A DNA stretch of 64,000 nt from Corallium rubrum (taxonomy: Eukaryota; Cnidaria; Anthozoa; Scleralcyonacea; Coralliidae). The translations under genes were made by a program, and so were the position numbers. The notes beneath the pieces were generated by a model, which had not been told where the DNA came from, searched no databases, and saw nothing but the letters and a program-made list of their open reading frames with translations. Position 1 is the stretch's first letter, and every line of letters begins with the position of its first letter. The stretch covers positions 8,800,666 to 8,864,665 of the forward strand of contig OZ036013.1 of NCBI GenBank assembly GCA_964035015.1, read 5' to 3'. Of the stretch, positions 1-11,589 are shown piece after piece.

Positions 1-15
1 AATTTAGGTAAGATT

Positions 16-1157
<1,142 letters not shown>

Positions 1158-1189
1158 CAGTGGTGGACACTTGACGAAATATTGGGGGG

Positions 1190-1400
1190 TGGGGGTGGGG
1201 GGAGAGTGAAAAAGGGACGAGCCTTTTAGGGGGGTGCGGGGGCATGCCCCCCTCCTCCGAAAGTTTTTAAAATTTGGATCTCTGAAATGCCATTTGCAGC
1301 ATTCTGAGAACACATTTTGTAAAAAATTTTAGGTTTTCAAAACACTATTTTAATGGTGCATTTTGTTATAAATCACATACTAAGCATAAAAAAACAACAT
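1190..1400. mobile_element. Fragment of hAT-like element end
   Basis: A G-rich run followed by GGGGGCATGCCCCC, then sequence alignable by eye with 14500-14640, with the reverse complement of 60770-60890, and partly with the end of the 7636-9856 element. Each shares the GGATCTCTGAAATG-GCATTT stretch and a following AT-rich block. It is a diverged terminal region of the same DNA-transposon family. Neither its TIR nor its other end could be fixed here. Confidence 0.6.
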
Positions 1401-1617
1401 TTCAGAGAAAATATTCTAGATGATTATCTACATTTGTGAATGGAATTGCAAGGTGGTTTAATTAACACGCCAATGACAATGTAAAATTTATTCACTAAGT
1501 GAGTGAAATCCACATATTTCTTTTAAAATAAATAAATATCAGAATTTGATCAGTCTATGCATATAGTTCGTCTATGACTCCGTTCTGCGCACGCTTTTGT
1601 TTCGTTAACATATTCTA

Positions 1618-1666
1618 TTCTCGTACAAATAAAAGTAGAAATTCAACTTTTATTTGTACGAGAAAC
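1618..1666. repeat. Near-perfect inverted repeat
   Basis: Arms of about 19 bp (TTCTCGTACAAATAAAAGT and its complement) surround a loop of about 8 nt. It could be a small palindromic MITE core or a cruciform. No gene borders it. Confidence 0.85.
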
Positions 1667-2657
1667 ATGTTTATAGGCATTGAATTTTGAAATGAAATGT
1701 GTAACGGAATTTTGATATTAATTTATTCCTTTTATAGTTGAACAATTCTATTAGCTTATAGCCTTATATGGTGATAATTAGGTTGTTATTGTACAAACGA
1801 CACGTCGACACCGTAGCAACGTCAAACAACCTGCCTAGAAACGTCATCACGCAACTGTTGCAACGAACGCGATAAATTATTCGCATTAATCAACCTGAAT
1901 CCGCAGTAATAAATATTTAAACCAGAGAACGCTTGAAAATTCATAACTATATATAGATAGATAGATAGATCGTTTTAATAGAATTGCCTTGCAACCAGCA
2001 GGTTGAATTACACAATTTTACAATAATTGCTAAATATATAAAACATTACTCAACTGCATGTACAGTCTACAAATTTAAAAAAAGTTAAAAATTTCAGTGT
2101 ACATTAGGATACGATTAATTACTAAGCTTAAAAATGTTGGCAGGGATAAAAGTGTTTTTATAGCGATCAGTTCGACATTTAGGTAAAGTAAATGTATTTT
2201 TCCTTCGAAAGTTATAGCAGGATCGCTTTTTGTTCGGCAACAGGCCGTTCAGTTGATGATCTTGGTCTTTTATAATGTTGGTAAATAATTTGGCTACAAG
2301 CTTTCCTCGGCGTTGTTTCAGGCTGGATAGACTGGCATTTTCTAGAGCTTTTTCATAGGTGGTTTCAGGATAAATAATGGACATACACCTGATTTGTACC
2401 CTGTATAGATATAGTCCGTAGTAAATTAGATATAAGTAACGATTAACGAACTACCACTTTAGGTATGATCAACAACTTTAAATACTATAGTTTTATACTT
2501 TTATGAAGAGTCAGAAGATACGTTATATATGCATGTATATCATAAATTTAGAGCCTATAGACTGACGTAATTGGACACGATTAAGCTTAGTCATTGGCTG
2601 TCGATAAATTCGCTTACTCATACTGTATTACGGTATTGCATCAGAATTATGTCATAG
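1667..2657. other. Unassigned stretch with a short (ATAG)n
   Basis: A tetranucleotide run lies near 1952-1970. No coding motif was seen on either strand. Confidence 0.5.
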
Positions 2658-2736
2658 TTCTAGTTATAGAAATTAGGTCATAATTTTGCACCTGCCCGTT
2701 AGTATAAATAGCTAAGCGCAAAGCATGCATTATTCA
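2658..2736 (+). promoter_or_regulatory. TATA-containing module, copy 1
   Basis: A 79-bp block containing TATAAATA that recurs at 3862-3940 with about three mismatches. Flanks beyond the block are unrelated. This copy is followed only by a short open frame (2824-3063) with no recognisable domain. Promoter function is inferred from the TATA motif and conservation alone. Confidence 0.45.
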
Positions 2737-3574
2737 TAAAATCTTGACGAGGTCTGGGTCGAGTTTATATGCGTTCACAAACTCGATTTAGGATTTCGTG
2801 GGCGATGATCTTCGGTATACGCAATGTCTACCGATCAGCGGCAGGCATTATTAAATTGTGCGCTACGCTACACCTGGCATTGTTTGGCGGTGGAATATAT
2901 TGATTTATTAAAGAGAAGTGTATTTTTCTACTATACTATTATATCAAACACAGCTCTATTTGTTGTTGGAAGTATATATCAAGGCGACAAAAGGCTAAGC
3001 GACATTTCGAGGGGCAGACAGTGTATTTATACTCGGAGTCTTTGCTCATTAATTTTTATATGACATATCACACCATTGTGCCAGATGATTTCACTTGCGT
3101 TGTCGGTACGAGAGAAGTGGCTACACGTGTGGTAATTTTATGACGGGGTCGCAATAGCGACACCATGACGTGTCGAAGAGCGAAGCGTTGGCTTCGGCAA
3201 TGCTGTTGCTGTGAAGTCGATTCTGATAGAAAAAAAGCGTTTAAAACGTTGAATGGAAAGAATGTTATTTTTGTGAGCGATTTCCATTATTAGCTGTCCC
3301 TGATACTTTGATTCTTCAAGTTGAAGAATCCATGCGAAAGTGATTTTCATACTTTGAAGGTAGTAAGATTGTCATTCTCGTCGCTACTTTCTCTGAGAAC
3401 ATCGACGGTCGACTAATCTATATCTGTACTAAACCAAGACTATTCAAGGAAAGAAAACGAGCATGCTCTACATCAAACTGATCATTCTAAAGCGAATTTT
3501 ATTAGCCAGTCTGAAATAAACACTGTGTTTCCTGCTAAAACCAGGCTAAAACAATGCCTATGTAATTTAATACT

Positions 3575-3737
3575 TTCGGCAATCGTTGCAGAAAGTTAAA
3601 CCATTTTAACTTTCGGCAACGATTGCGGAAGACATCAGGTTGCAATTGCGTTGCCGCGCAAGATATGATACATGCGCGATTTCCTCTCTCGCGCCAGCAA
3701 CGCAATGAAATTTGACCCGTTGCTTTGCTGGCGCGAG
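3575..3737. repeat. Two adjacent hairpin-forming inverted repeats
   Basis: The first hairpin pairs 3575-3600 with 3606-3630, about 25-bp arms and a very short loop. The second pairs 3688-3705 with 3720-3737, 18-bp arms with one mismatch around CGCGCCAGCAA. Both lie just upstream of TATA module copy 2. Function unknown. Confidence 0.75.
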
Positions 3738-3861
3738 AAAAAAATCGCACGTGTAGCCCGAGCTTAAGCTCTTTAATTGAAAATGCTTCGGACGATAACA
3801 AGTATTTTACTACTAAATAGTAAATGGTAGCAACTCGCAGCACTTCACTTTTGATAAAAAC

Positions 3862-3940
3862 TTCTAGTTATAGAAATTAGTTCATAATTTTACACCTACC
3901 CGTTAGTATAAATAGCTAAGCGCAAAGCATGCATTATTCA
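3862..3940 (+). promoter_or_regulatory. TATA-containing module, copy 2
   Basis: Second copy of the 79-bp block, with TATAAATA near 3907-3914. An ATG that opens a hAT-transposase-like frame lies about 185 bp downstream at 4094, so this copy is placed like a core promoter plus leader of that gene. Inference only. Confidence 0.5.
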
Positions 3941-4093
3941 CAAGGCTAAAGTCTGTAGACCGTGAAATCGTGAATGTGAAATTGTGAATCTTTTGAGATC
4001 ATTTTCCAATATTTTTTTTGAACTTATCGTGAGTGATTTTATTGTGAATTGTTGAGACGGGTGAAACATTTAAGAGAGGCGAACTTCAACAAT

Positions 4094-4525
4094 ATGAAGA
4101 GGACTGCAAATCGCACAATAACTTCATATTTGGCTAAAAGAGCAAATCGTGAAGTGACTAATGAATCAGATGGAGCATCATCAACAGCTGGAGCTGTGGC
4201 AACCACAACAGTGAACGAAGAAGATAGCGCTCACGTCAGGACTACTGAAGACAACGATACAACGTCAGGCTCTATAATCCCATCAACACCTGCTGCTGTT
4301 ACTCCGTTGACTCCTTCAGTATGTGTTGCTCAGCCGCCGCAAGTGGGAGTTCGTCCAGTTGATCTAGACTCCGCAGTGAGTGATCTTGGATCTTTGGTGG
4401 ATGGGCCCTCGCAGCCAAACCTTGGGCTTGGGTCCTATCCGAGAGACCAGAAGAATCGTTGTTTTCGACTTGTAACTTGTAAGAAATTTCTTTATCCAAA
4501 CTTACTTCATAACTTGTGGGATTAG
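4094..4525 (+). pseudogene. N-terminal fragment of ZMYM1-like hAT transposase
   Basis: The frame opens with MKRTANRTITSYLAK, continues with a Ser/Thr/Pro-rich linker, and reaches DLGSLVDGPSQPNL followed by SYPRDQKNR. That order resembles the start of animal TTF-type zinc finger/hAT-dimerisation proteins (ZMYM1-like transposases), in which a D-G-P-x-Q-P motif precedes the TTF zinc finger. Reading stops at 4525, before any zinc finger, RNase H core or dimerisation domain, so only the N-terminus remains. An in-frame ATG at 4049 is possible, but 4094 begins the family-like part. The fragment appears to sit in the intron 5' of the LicD exon. Confidence 0.6.
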
Positions 4526-5219
4526 AATACTTTCGCTTGTTTTTATTAAAACACGCCATTTTGATGCTGTTGTTATTGTAATAAGTAGTGCTTCCACTTC
4601 TTGAAATGAAAACTTTGTTGTGCTTCCACTTTTCAAAATGAAAGCTTCCGCTAAAATCATTGGGGGGGGGGGGGGGGGGTAAGCCAGAAAAGTCATGAAG
4701 ATCCAAAATTTCTCAAGTAAAAAAAACGTGATTATTCTTTGTAAAAAAATTTTGGATCTACAGATATTTTTTTATATTGGCCTAACGATTACTCAAACTA
4801 GAAGAAAACTTATGAAAAAATTAAAATTGGGAGTCAAATTAAACTAGTTTAAAGGCAAATTGGCAGCCATTTTAAAACGTCAATACGTCATTGACGCCAT
4901 AGCAACAACAGTTACGCACTTTTTGTTACAATTTCTGATTCCCCAAATGCTGTTCTATGCAAGTTAGCTAGGTTCATTTTTTTAACAAATAATCAATGTA
5001 TATGATTCTGGATCTAGTACGTATGTTTTCCACTTTTCAAGAAACTGGTAGAGCCACCTGAACACGACTTCTATTGCTAATCGCAAACTTTAAGTCTCGC
5101 GAAATATGCCTTTCCCATTTTTAAAAATTTATCCCTCCGCGGAAATTTCTAACAAAAAGGTATATAGGCACTTTGAAAAATAAATTTTTAATATTTTTGA
5201 CATTGTCTTGTGTTTGTAG
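4526..5219 (+). other. Non-coding stretch, probable intron of the LicD gene
   Basis: Contains an 18-nt G homopolymer near 4662-4679 and AT-rich sequence, ending in TTGTGTTTGTAG, a good 3' splice site. No other gene was seen. The upstream LicD exons are not in view. Confidence 0.5.
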
Positions 5220-5722
5220 GCGCCGTGAAATTTGGGTCAATTCTGCCTTGGGAGAAAGATGGTGACATTGATTTCTACGCAGGTAACTTTACTGCGCTTG
5301 TTAAACTAAAATCCAAGTTCGAGGCCGCTGGATTCAGGTTCGACATTGACAGAAGGACGTATCGCTGTTGCGAACAAGGTCGCGCTTCGGGCGGTGTTTT
5401 TGAAGTACGTACAACGAACTGGCATGTGTCTCTTGTCGGTCGACACACAATCGAGGCTGGAGACATGTTGGAGAATGGTCAGTTACCGACTAAGGTACCT
5501 GTCGCCGGTACTTGGTTTACTGCGCCCCGTAATCCGGGACTTTTCTCGCGTAATCGCTATGCGCATGAGTACTTTCGTCACGCTGAACATCACGGCGGCT
5601 ATCGGTTTTACGACGCGGGTTCGTTTAAGACGTGTCCCAAACTTGGTCACTCGGCTTGCCTCGATCAGTATTTGCCAGACGGCAGCCTGCAATTGTCAGA
5701 CTATCTTCCCAAGCGTAGCTAG
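5220..5722 (+). CDS. LicD/fukutin-family protein, terminal exon
   Basis: The LicD family comprises nucleotidyltransferase-like enzymes that move phosphocholine or other phospho-sugar alcohol groups onto glycans; fukutin and FKRP are animal members working in the Golgi. This exon begins after a TAG acceptor at 5217-5219, in phase 1, and immediately gives AVKFGSILPWEKDGDIDF, the core LicD motif with its D-x-D pair, followed by a tract matching the usual domain (EAAGFRF, GVFEVRTTNWHVSL). It is open for 167 codons to a TAG at 5720-5722. Upstream exons with the GTLLG segment and any membrane anchor are not visible. This is the only exon here that looks like an ordinary host gene; it has no frameshift. 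Exact substrate cannot be told. Confidence 0.8.
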
Positions 5723-5994
5723 TCATGATTATGATTATGATTATGATTATGATTATGATTATGATTATGATTATGATTATGATTATGATTATGATTATGA
5801 TTATGATTATGATTATGATTATGATTATGATTATGATTATGATTATGATTATGATTATGATTATGATTATGATTATGATCGTGATCGTGATCGTGATCGT
5901 GATCGTGATCGTGATCGTGATCATGATCATGATCACGATCACGATCACGATCATGATTATGATAATTATGATTATGATTATGATTATGATTAAT
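5723..5994. repeat. (GATTAT)n / (GATCGT)n / (GATCAC)n hexamer array
   Basis: A hexanucleotide array that begins directly after the LicD stop codon and drifts from GATTAT to GATCGT and GATCAC and back. All six frames are open through it, so the low-complexity reading frames here are not genes. Confidence 0.95.
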
Positions 5995-5996
5995 GT

Positions 5997-6016
5997 TATT
6001 ATTATTATTTTCATTA

Positions 6017-6098
<82 letters not shown>
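5997..6098. repeat. (ATT)n microsatellite at 5' border of RLE LINE
   Basis: An ATT trinucleotide tract. The first LINE-like sequence begins directly afterwards, and the same LINE ends in another ATT tract at 16849-16911. Confidence 0.9.
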
Positions 6099-6195
6099 CG
6101 AGCAGAGCAGAACGTGTTTTGCACATGCCTAAAGTTTAATCGAAATATTCTTACTTGATTTACAATCTACGAATTTCGGATCATTAATATTAATT

Positions 6196-6924
6196 ATGAT
6201 CCGTTCAAGTTTTATTTGTCTACTTTTGTCCTGTGTTATATGTTCATTTTGTGGAAAAGATTTTGTGTCCCTTGGTCGCCATCAATGGCGTTGTAAAGAC
6301 AAGATTAATGATCGTAATTCAAATGTTCATTCTAACCATCATACATCACATGGAATAAATGCGGAACCCGTCATCAATTCGCCAACTACAGCTGTTATTA
6401 AAAAGTCGGGAACCAAGTGTTGTTGCGGAAAGGTTTGTAAAGGAGCTCGAGGTATGAAGATGCATCAACGTAGTTGTCGGGTCATCTTGGGGCTAAATCA
6501 CGAGCTACTAGAGAATGTATTTGAACAGGAAGAAAGCAACGACTATGATGGAGACCTAGATGACATTGGCAGCACCTCAATCTACAATACTAATCAAGAT
6601 GACGAATATCCTGAGTTAAAAAAAGGTATAAATCTTCCTAAAACCAATTCACAATGGCTAACGGCCAACGAAGATTTCAAATTTTCATTAATGTCTAATC
6701 CACCAATCAAAAGTAACGATTTAAATACATCAATTAAAGTACTAAATGGCACAATCTACAACTACTTTGCTGAAAACTTTGGCCTTGTGGAATGTCTGTC
6801 GGATAATTTACTCAATAATAAATACAAGAATCACAGCATAAAGAACTTGAAGAAAGCACTGAAACTACCTAAATCATCAAAGTCTGATCTTGCCGAAATT
6901 AAATGTCTCTCGTCTCGTGCGTAA
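6196..6924 (+). pseudogene. RLE LINE ORF: N-terminal zinc-finger part
   Basis: Near residue 17 is CSFCGKDFVSLGRHQWRC (C-x2-C-x8-H-x4-C), and near residue 75 CGKVCKGARGMKMHQRSC (C-x3-C-x8-H-x4-C). Such paired fingers precede the reverse transcriptase in RLE LINEs and bind target or template nucleic acid. An acidic linker follows, then a Lys-rich segment. The frame breaks at about 6905: the sequence that logically continues (SRLVRNKLKSNP) lies in the next frame, which overlaps at 6890. A hydrophobic start (MIRSSFICLLLSCVI) may be fortuitous and the true start could be further upstream or at a later Met. Confidence 0.75.
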
Positions 6925-7635
6925 TAAGCTCAAATCTAACCCAACTAATGACAGCGTTCCTAATAATACCGACGATTCGTTTAACCACGACAAATACTTT
7001 GAACGTAATTTCTGGGGATATGTGAAGAAAGTTATTAATTGCAACGAATCGATTCTCCCTACTTTCAATATGGACGATTGTTTAAAGTATTTTAAGACAG
7101 TTTTGACCAAGATCAACCCAAACAAAATATTTCAAATTCCAAGTTGGATTCCAATGTTACCCGATCCCATTATCGAATTTAACCTTGAACCTCCAACTTA
7201 TCAACAAATAACAAACATTATTCGTAAAATGAAAACATCTGGCTCACCGTGTCCTCTTGATCAAATCTCCATTATATGTTTTAAACGTTGTCCATACCTC
7301 CGAACATATTTAACCGAACTAATTGAAGCCGTCTGGCTTTCCGGAACTGTTCCTGATGAATGGAAGAAAGCTTGCACCATATTAATCCACAAGAAAAACG
7401 ATACTAATCTTCCCGAAAACTTCCGTCCAATAACTCTTCAATCCGTACCACTGAAAGTATTCACTTCAAGTCTCCGTAATGCAATGTTCTCTTACCTACT
7501 CGCCAATGGCTTTACCGAACACGGAATTCAAGGGGTGAAGCACCCCTCATATATCGGGATCATTTGAACACACAGCACAAATGGCTTATATAATCAATCA
7601 AGCACGAATAAGACAGCGATCTCTCGTTATAACCC
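6905..7635 (+). pseudogene. RLE LINE ORF: start of reverse transcriptase
   Basis: Continues the zinc-finger ORF in the next frame. It includes PTYQQITNIIRKMKTSGSPC, then the conserved RT entry KKACTILIHKK and ENFRPITLQSVPLKVF, motifs of RT block 1-2. A further frameshift near 7535 moves the reading to the frame with SGSFEHTAQMAYIINQ. The block ends at 7635 in the AACCC target site of the hAT-like insertion; the frame resumes at 9857. Confidence 0.75.
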
Positions 7636-8192
7636 CAGAGGCGGATCCAGAGGGGTGCTATCGTTGCTTGAGCAACGGTCAGCATTTCCAAATTAATTTA
7701 TTCAGTTTCTTAGATTCAATACAGTAGTGAATTGGCAGGCGAGTATTTATAATTTTGAGTTCCTAACCTGACTCACTTCCGCGGCGATACGCAATTATTT
7801 GCGCGAAAAATGCAGTGAATTATGAAATTGGATCTCCTTGGAACCCGAGAACGCCCGAGCCTGTCTAAATCATTAGCCTGTGTAGCAGCCCGCACCTTTG
7901 AGTTCTGGCTTAGTTATGCTAGTTAGCATCGATTGTGCAAATGGCGGGAGCAACGGTTGATGCTAAATTTAGCTTTTCTGAGCAACAGCATGGGGATGCT
8001 GGCCAATCAAATGATCAGATTTAGTATGCTGAGCAACGGTGAGCAACGGTAGAGAAATAAGCCAATCATGTTTCTCCATTATTCGGGTCTCAGATGATCC
8101 GAAGTAGCAACTCACGATATTGTCACATATTGTGATCACTTTCACAGACTGATTCTCGTCTCGTTCAGTGTCAGTGTTTTTTTCAGTTCGAA

Positions 8193-8408
8193 ATGACTTC
8201 GAACAGCGTTTTACAACGATTGTTGGATGCGTTTGATGGGGGTGATTCACCAGCGATGAAGGAGGTGAAGCTAACCGCTCTGAAGCATTACTGTGAGCAA
8301 ATGATTGCTTCTGAAAGGAAGACAGTTCTCTGTAGCTGTGATCCGCGCCATGTATCTTTGTGTCAGTTCGCGAAGCTACAGTTTCCGCGCAGCCACCCAA
8401 CCCAGTAA
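8193..8408 (+). CDS. Short ORF, unknown, possible first exon
   Basis: A 71-codon frame beginning MTSNSVLQRLLDAFDGGDSP, with a likely donor (CCCA|GTAAGG) at its end. It lies in the hAT-like element upstream of the OTU-like frame on the same strand. Joining it directly to that frame at the acceptor near 9252 does not keep phase, so an intermediate exon or decay must be assumed. I recognise no domain. It contains a CSCDPRH Cys/His cluster. Confidence 0.35.
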   Translation: MTSNSVLQRLLDAFDGGDSPAMKEVKLTALKHYCEQMIASERKTVLCSCDPRHVSLCQFAKLQFPRSHPTQ

Positions 8409-9254
8409 GGTAGGCATGTTACTGTAAATAGCTCATGAATAATGTATACATAAATAATGGTAATTACCTCAGTTGGGATATTATTTATATTTTCAAATAC
8501 TCGACTGCCAGCCCTGTCTGATCTGATCAGACAAGCCAGGCTTCGGTTAATTATTATTAAATGTATTATTATTATTTGTCTTGTGCAAGTGTGGGTTGAT
8601 TTTGACATTTCCAACGAATAATAAAATGCTGTAATGTCTGTATGTCTTTAGTGTACCAGTCGCATATACAGCAGCACAAATAAATTTTTAATAACTAATA
8701 TCAAAGTTTTTATTGTATAATTATGAAAATATAAAAACAGACTTGCTGTATAGCTCTTGTCTCAAAGACTCAAACGGCATAGTAATTTAAGTTAGCTGAT
8801 TAACCCATTGCTGCTTAGGCTGTCTGAAGGTTCTACCTTGGACAAGTAAAATTGTCTGGCATTAGACAGAGTAAAATATTAAAGGGGCCAGTTCAGGCAG
8901 CAATGGGTTAAAGGGGCCAGTTCAGGCAGCAATGGGTTAAAAATATCAAGCATGCAGATTCAATTTGAGAAACATTCTGTACTCTTGATACCAAATGCTT
9001 TGGGTTATAATTACATATCCAATTAAATTGTTTTTAAATGTTTCAAGTATTGGGTTAGCTGTCTATGTCAAGATATTATACTATGGCATCTCAGTGCAGT
9101 ATTTTACCCTGAATAAGTTTAGATATTTTCATTTACTGTACAAAAGGAGTAACTTCCATGGGTTTACTTATCTAATGATTACTAGATTGGTATAGAATTA
9201 TAATGACTGCCAGTACATGTATAATAATGTTGGAAAATTCTAAATTCTACAGGC

Positions 9255-9680
9255 TGGCAAATACAGTGTATTGCATGTTGTATTAAGTTTGGTATTCTAA
9301 CTCATTCTAGAACTTTAGAGGATGGTAATTGCTTTTACAATGCTTGCTCTCTAGCCCTCTGTGGCAGTGAGATTATAGCTAAGTATTTGTGTTGCCTTAC
9401 AAGTATTGAGCTTTACACCAATCCTTGTTATTATTCATTGCACCCATTGATTGAACTTCAGCACAATAAGGGTGCATTTTCAAGTCAAGCAAATGCCATG
9501 TACCTTTGTGATGTTGCACTTGATGTTTCTACAAAAAGGGACCCAAATGTTGCTGTTCTTGCAGAAGCTTCGAACAATGCACACCATCGCACTTATTCTT
9601 CATTTCTATGCATGTTGGCATTATCGAGTGCTATTAAACTTCCCATTGAATCCTATGGAAAGTTGAAATGTTGCCTTTAA
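9255..9680 (+). CDS. OTU-like cysteine protease domain (vertnin-like), partial
   Basis: The frame follows an acceptor-like TTCTACAG and reads to LEDGNCFYNACSLALCG, the OTU-family D-G-N-C motif with the catalytic Cys, then ELYTNPCYYSLHPLI. The spacing resembles vertnin-like and OTU domains found in transposon-encoded proteins. OTU enzymes normally remove ubiquitin; several transposon versions are of unknown role. The catalytic His region of a full OTU domain is not clear and the frame stops at 9680 after about 140 codons, so it is truncated or continues in an exon I cannot find. Confidence 0.55.
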   Translation, partial: WQIQCIACCIKFGILTHSRTLEDGNCFYNACSLALCGSEIIAKYLCCLTSIELYTNPCYYSLHPLIELQHNKGAFSSQANAMYLCDVALDVSTKRDPNVAVLAEASNNAHHRTYSSFLCMLALSSAIKLPIESYGKLKCCL

Positions 9681-9856
9681 AATTGAAAAAAAGAAGCCTT
9701 CCAGAGTGACTTAAAATCTCCCTCAGAACGTGGGAAATGCGTTTTTAGAGGTCCTAATTTTCAAAATTTTCCGGGGGGGCATGCCCCCGCACCCCCCTAG
9801 ATATGTGTACCACACCTCAATAGCAACGGTCAGATTATATTCTGGATCCGCCTCTG

Positions 9857-9913
9857 AACCCTCCTTGATCTCAAGAACGCGTTTGGTGAAGTACATCATA
9901 ATCTAATCCAATC
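9857..9913 (+). pseudogene. RLE LINE ORF: RT catalytic block fragment
   Basis: A 57-bp island between two inserted transposons, reading LLDLKNAFGEVHHNLIQS in the frame continued from 7635. LLDLKNAFGEV is RT motif A, with the first catalytic Asp. It ends in AATCCAATC, the 9-bp target of the next insertion. Confidence 0.8.
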
Positions 9914-11580
9914 GAGTCTGGGTTTTGGTCGAGGGTCGAGGGTCGAGTGTCGAGGGTCGAACGTCGAGGGTCGAGGGTAGGAGGTCGAGGGTCGATGGTG
10001 GCAGGTCGAGGGTCGTAAAATTCGCTCAAAAAGCTTGTAAGCTTTTATATATTCACTTTACAAATTTCCAATTGAACTTTTACAAAACCTGGGAAGGTGG
10101 ACGTCCCGCCCACAGCGAAAGCAATTAGAATTTCAGTACTAACCGATCTTTTCAAAACCGAGAACTCGACGTCTAGCTAATTTAATATTATCGGTTAACA
10201 AATTTTTAAGACAGTTGTCTTCTTTGCCTTGCTTGATAAGAATGCGCAAAGGTACTATGTGGCGAACGGCTTATCATTAAAGGTTCTTTTGGCCAGGTTC
10301 CCTGCAGGCAAATTTTATTAAACATTTATCAGTTCATTGACGTGCGTGAACACCTTGCAAAACCTAGACTCTGCCGCGCGCATCGAATGTCTTCTTCACA
10401 GCATGTGGAAAAATACTTCGTCAAAAAATAATATATTATCCTGCCTATTTTTGTTGCACGTATTTGTGAAATGAAATGAAATGAAATGAAATGAAATGAA
10501 ATGAAATGAAATGAAATGAAATGAAATGAAATGAAATGAAATGAAATGAAATGAAATGAAATGAAGGGAAGTTCGGTGCGTAAATGCAGGAATACTAATA
10601 CTAATAATAAGCTTATATCACACAATTATTTTTCATAATTCATCAAGAAAGTAACAGAGAACATTCCCTCGTGTTCGATCATCAACGACAGGTAAAATTT
10701 ATTTAAACAAGAACTGCTTATACGCCAGTTACCTTGTTCACGGTAAAGTTCGCAAACTTTAACGGAAACATCATTTTACCGCATTTGCACTCCCAGCTTG
10801 GGCAGATAGATTATTGGCCACGCACGTGGATTGTTATTACTAGATTGTGATTTTTTTCTGATGATTTTTCAGCGCGCATCATTCTACATTTCTATTAGAC
10901 GATGATGAAAAACTGAGGCTTTCCAAAACACATATAAAGACGGGGGGAGGCTTTGATGTTTGGTGAGACAGTTGTCTTCTTTGACTTGCTTGATAAGAAT
11001 GCGCAAAGCTACTATGTGGCGAAGTGAACGGCTTATCATTAAATAGTCCCAACACAATACCGTACTGTAGCAACTCGACTGACTGAGTATTTTTCCACAT
11101 GCTGTGAAGAAGACATTCGATGCGCGCGGCAGAGTCTAGGTTTTGCAAGGTGTTCACGCACCTCAATGAACTGATAAATGTTTAATAAAATTTGCCTGTA
11201 GGGAACCTGGCCAAAAGAACCTTTAATGATAAGCCGTTCGCCACATAGTACCTTTGCGCATTCTTATCAAGCAAGTCAAAGAAGACAACTGTCTTAAAAA
11301 TTTGTTAACCGATCATATTGAATTAGCTAGAAGTCGAGTTCTGTTTTGAAAAGATCGGTTAGTACTGAAATTCTAATTGCTTTCGCTGTGGGCGGGACGT
11401 CCATCTTGCCAGGTTTTGTAAAAGTTCAATTGGAAATTTGTAAAGTGAATATATAAAAGCTTACAAGCTTTTTGAGCGAATTTTACGACCCTCGACCTGC
11501 CACCCTCGACCCTCGACCTCCTACCCTCGACCCTCGACGTGCCACCCTCGACACTCGACCCTCGACCAAAACCCAGACTC
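9914..11580. mobile_element. Foldback-like (MuDR-related) element 1, 9-bp TSD AATCCAATC
   Basis: Starts GAGTCTGGGTTTTGG and ends with its exact complement. AATCCAATC flanks both sides (9905-9913 and 11581-11589). Just inside each end is an array of about a dozen heptamers on a TCGAGGG theme, then unique sequence, giving inverted arms of about 500 bp (9914-10419 against 11086-11580). A third partial copy of arm sequence lies at 10963-11045. Long TIRs with tandem repeats plus a 9-bp TSD match the known Drosophila Foldback layout. No transposase is encoded. Confidence 0.85.
10470..10564. repeat. (GAAAT)n pentamer microsatellite
   Basis: About 19 units of GAAAT near the inner end of the left arm of Foldback-like element 1. 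Confidence 0.95.
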
Positions 11581-11589
11581 AATCCAATC

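Larger units (their letters stand above)
7636..9856. mobile_element. hAT-like DNA transposon with OTU ORF, 5-bp TSD AACCC
   Basis: Ends are CAGAGGCGGATCCAGA and its exact inverse complement. AACCC lies immediately on both sides (7631-7635 and 9857-9861). The CAG-GGGCGGAT style of TIR and the internal GGGGGGCATGCCCCCGCACCCC block near the right end link it to the two elements at 14439 and 58908. The superfamily call (hAT-like) rests on TIR style and TSD length. No hAT transposase is visible inside, only an OTU-like ORF and a short upstream ORF. Confidence 0.8.

Noticed and set aside
2658..3940. LTR pair of a short retrotransposon
   Set aside because: The repeat is only 79 bp, lacks TG..CA ends, and no primer-binding site or retroviral gene lies between.
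4299..4706. Minus-strand ORF with Pro run
   Set aside because: The shadow of the hAT-like frame and the G homopolymer; no homologous motif.
5725..6132. Long frames of repeated Met-Ile, His-Asn and Asp-Tyr
   Set aside because: They are translations of the hexamer and ATT microsatellites. All frames are open there for lack of stops.
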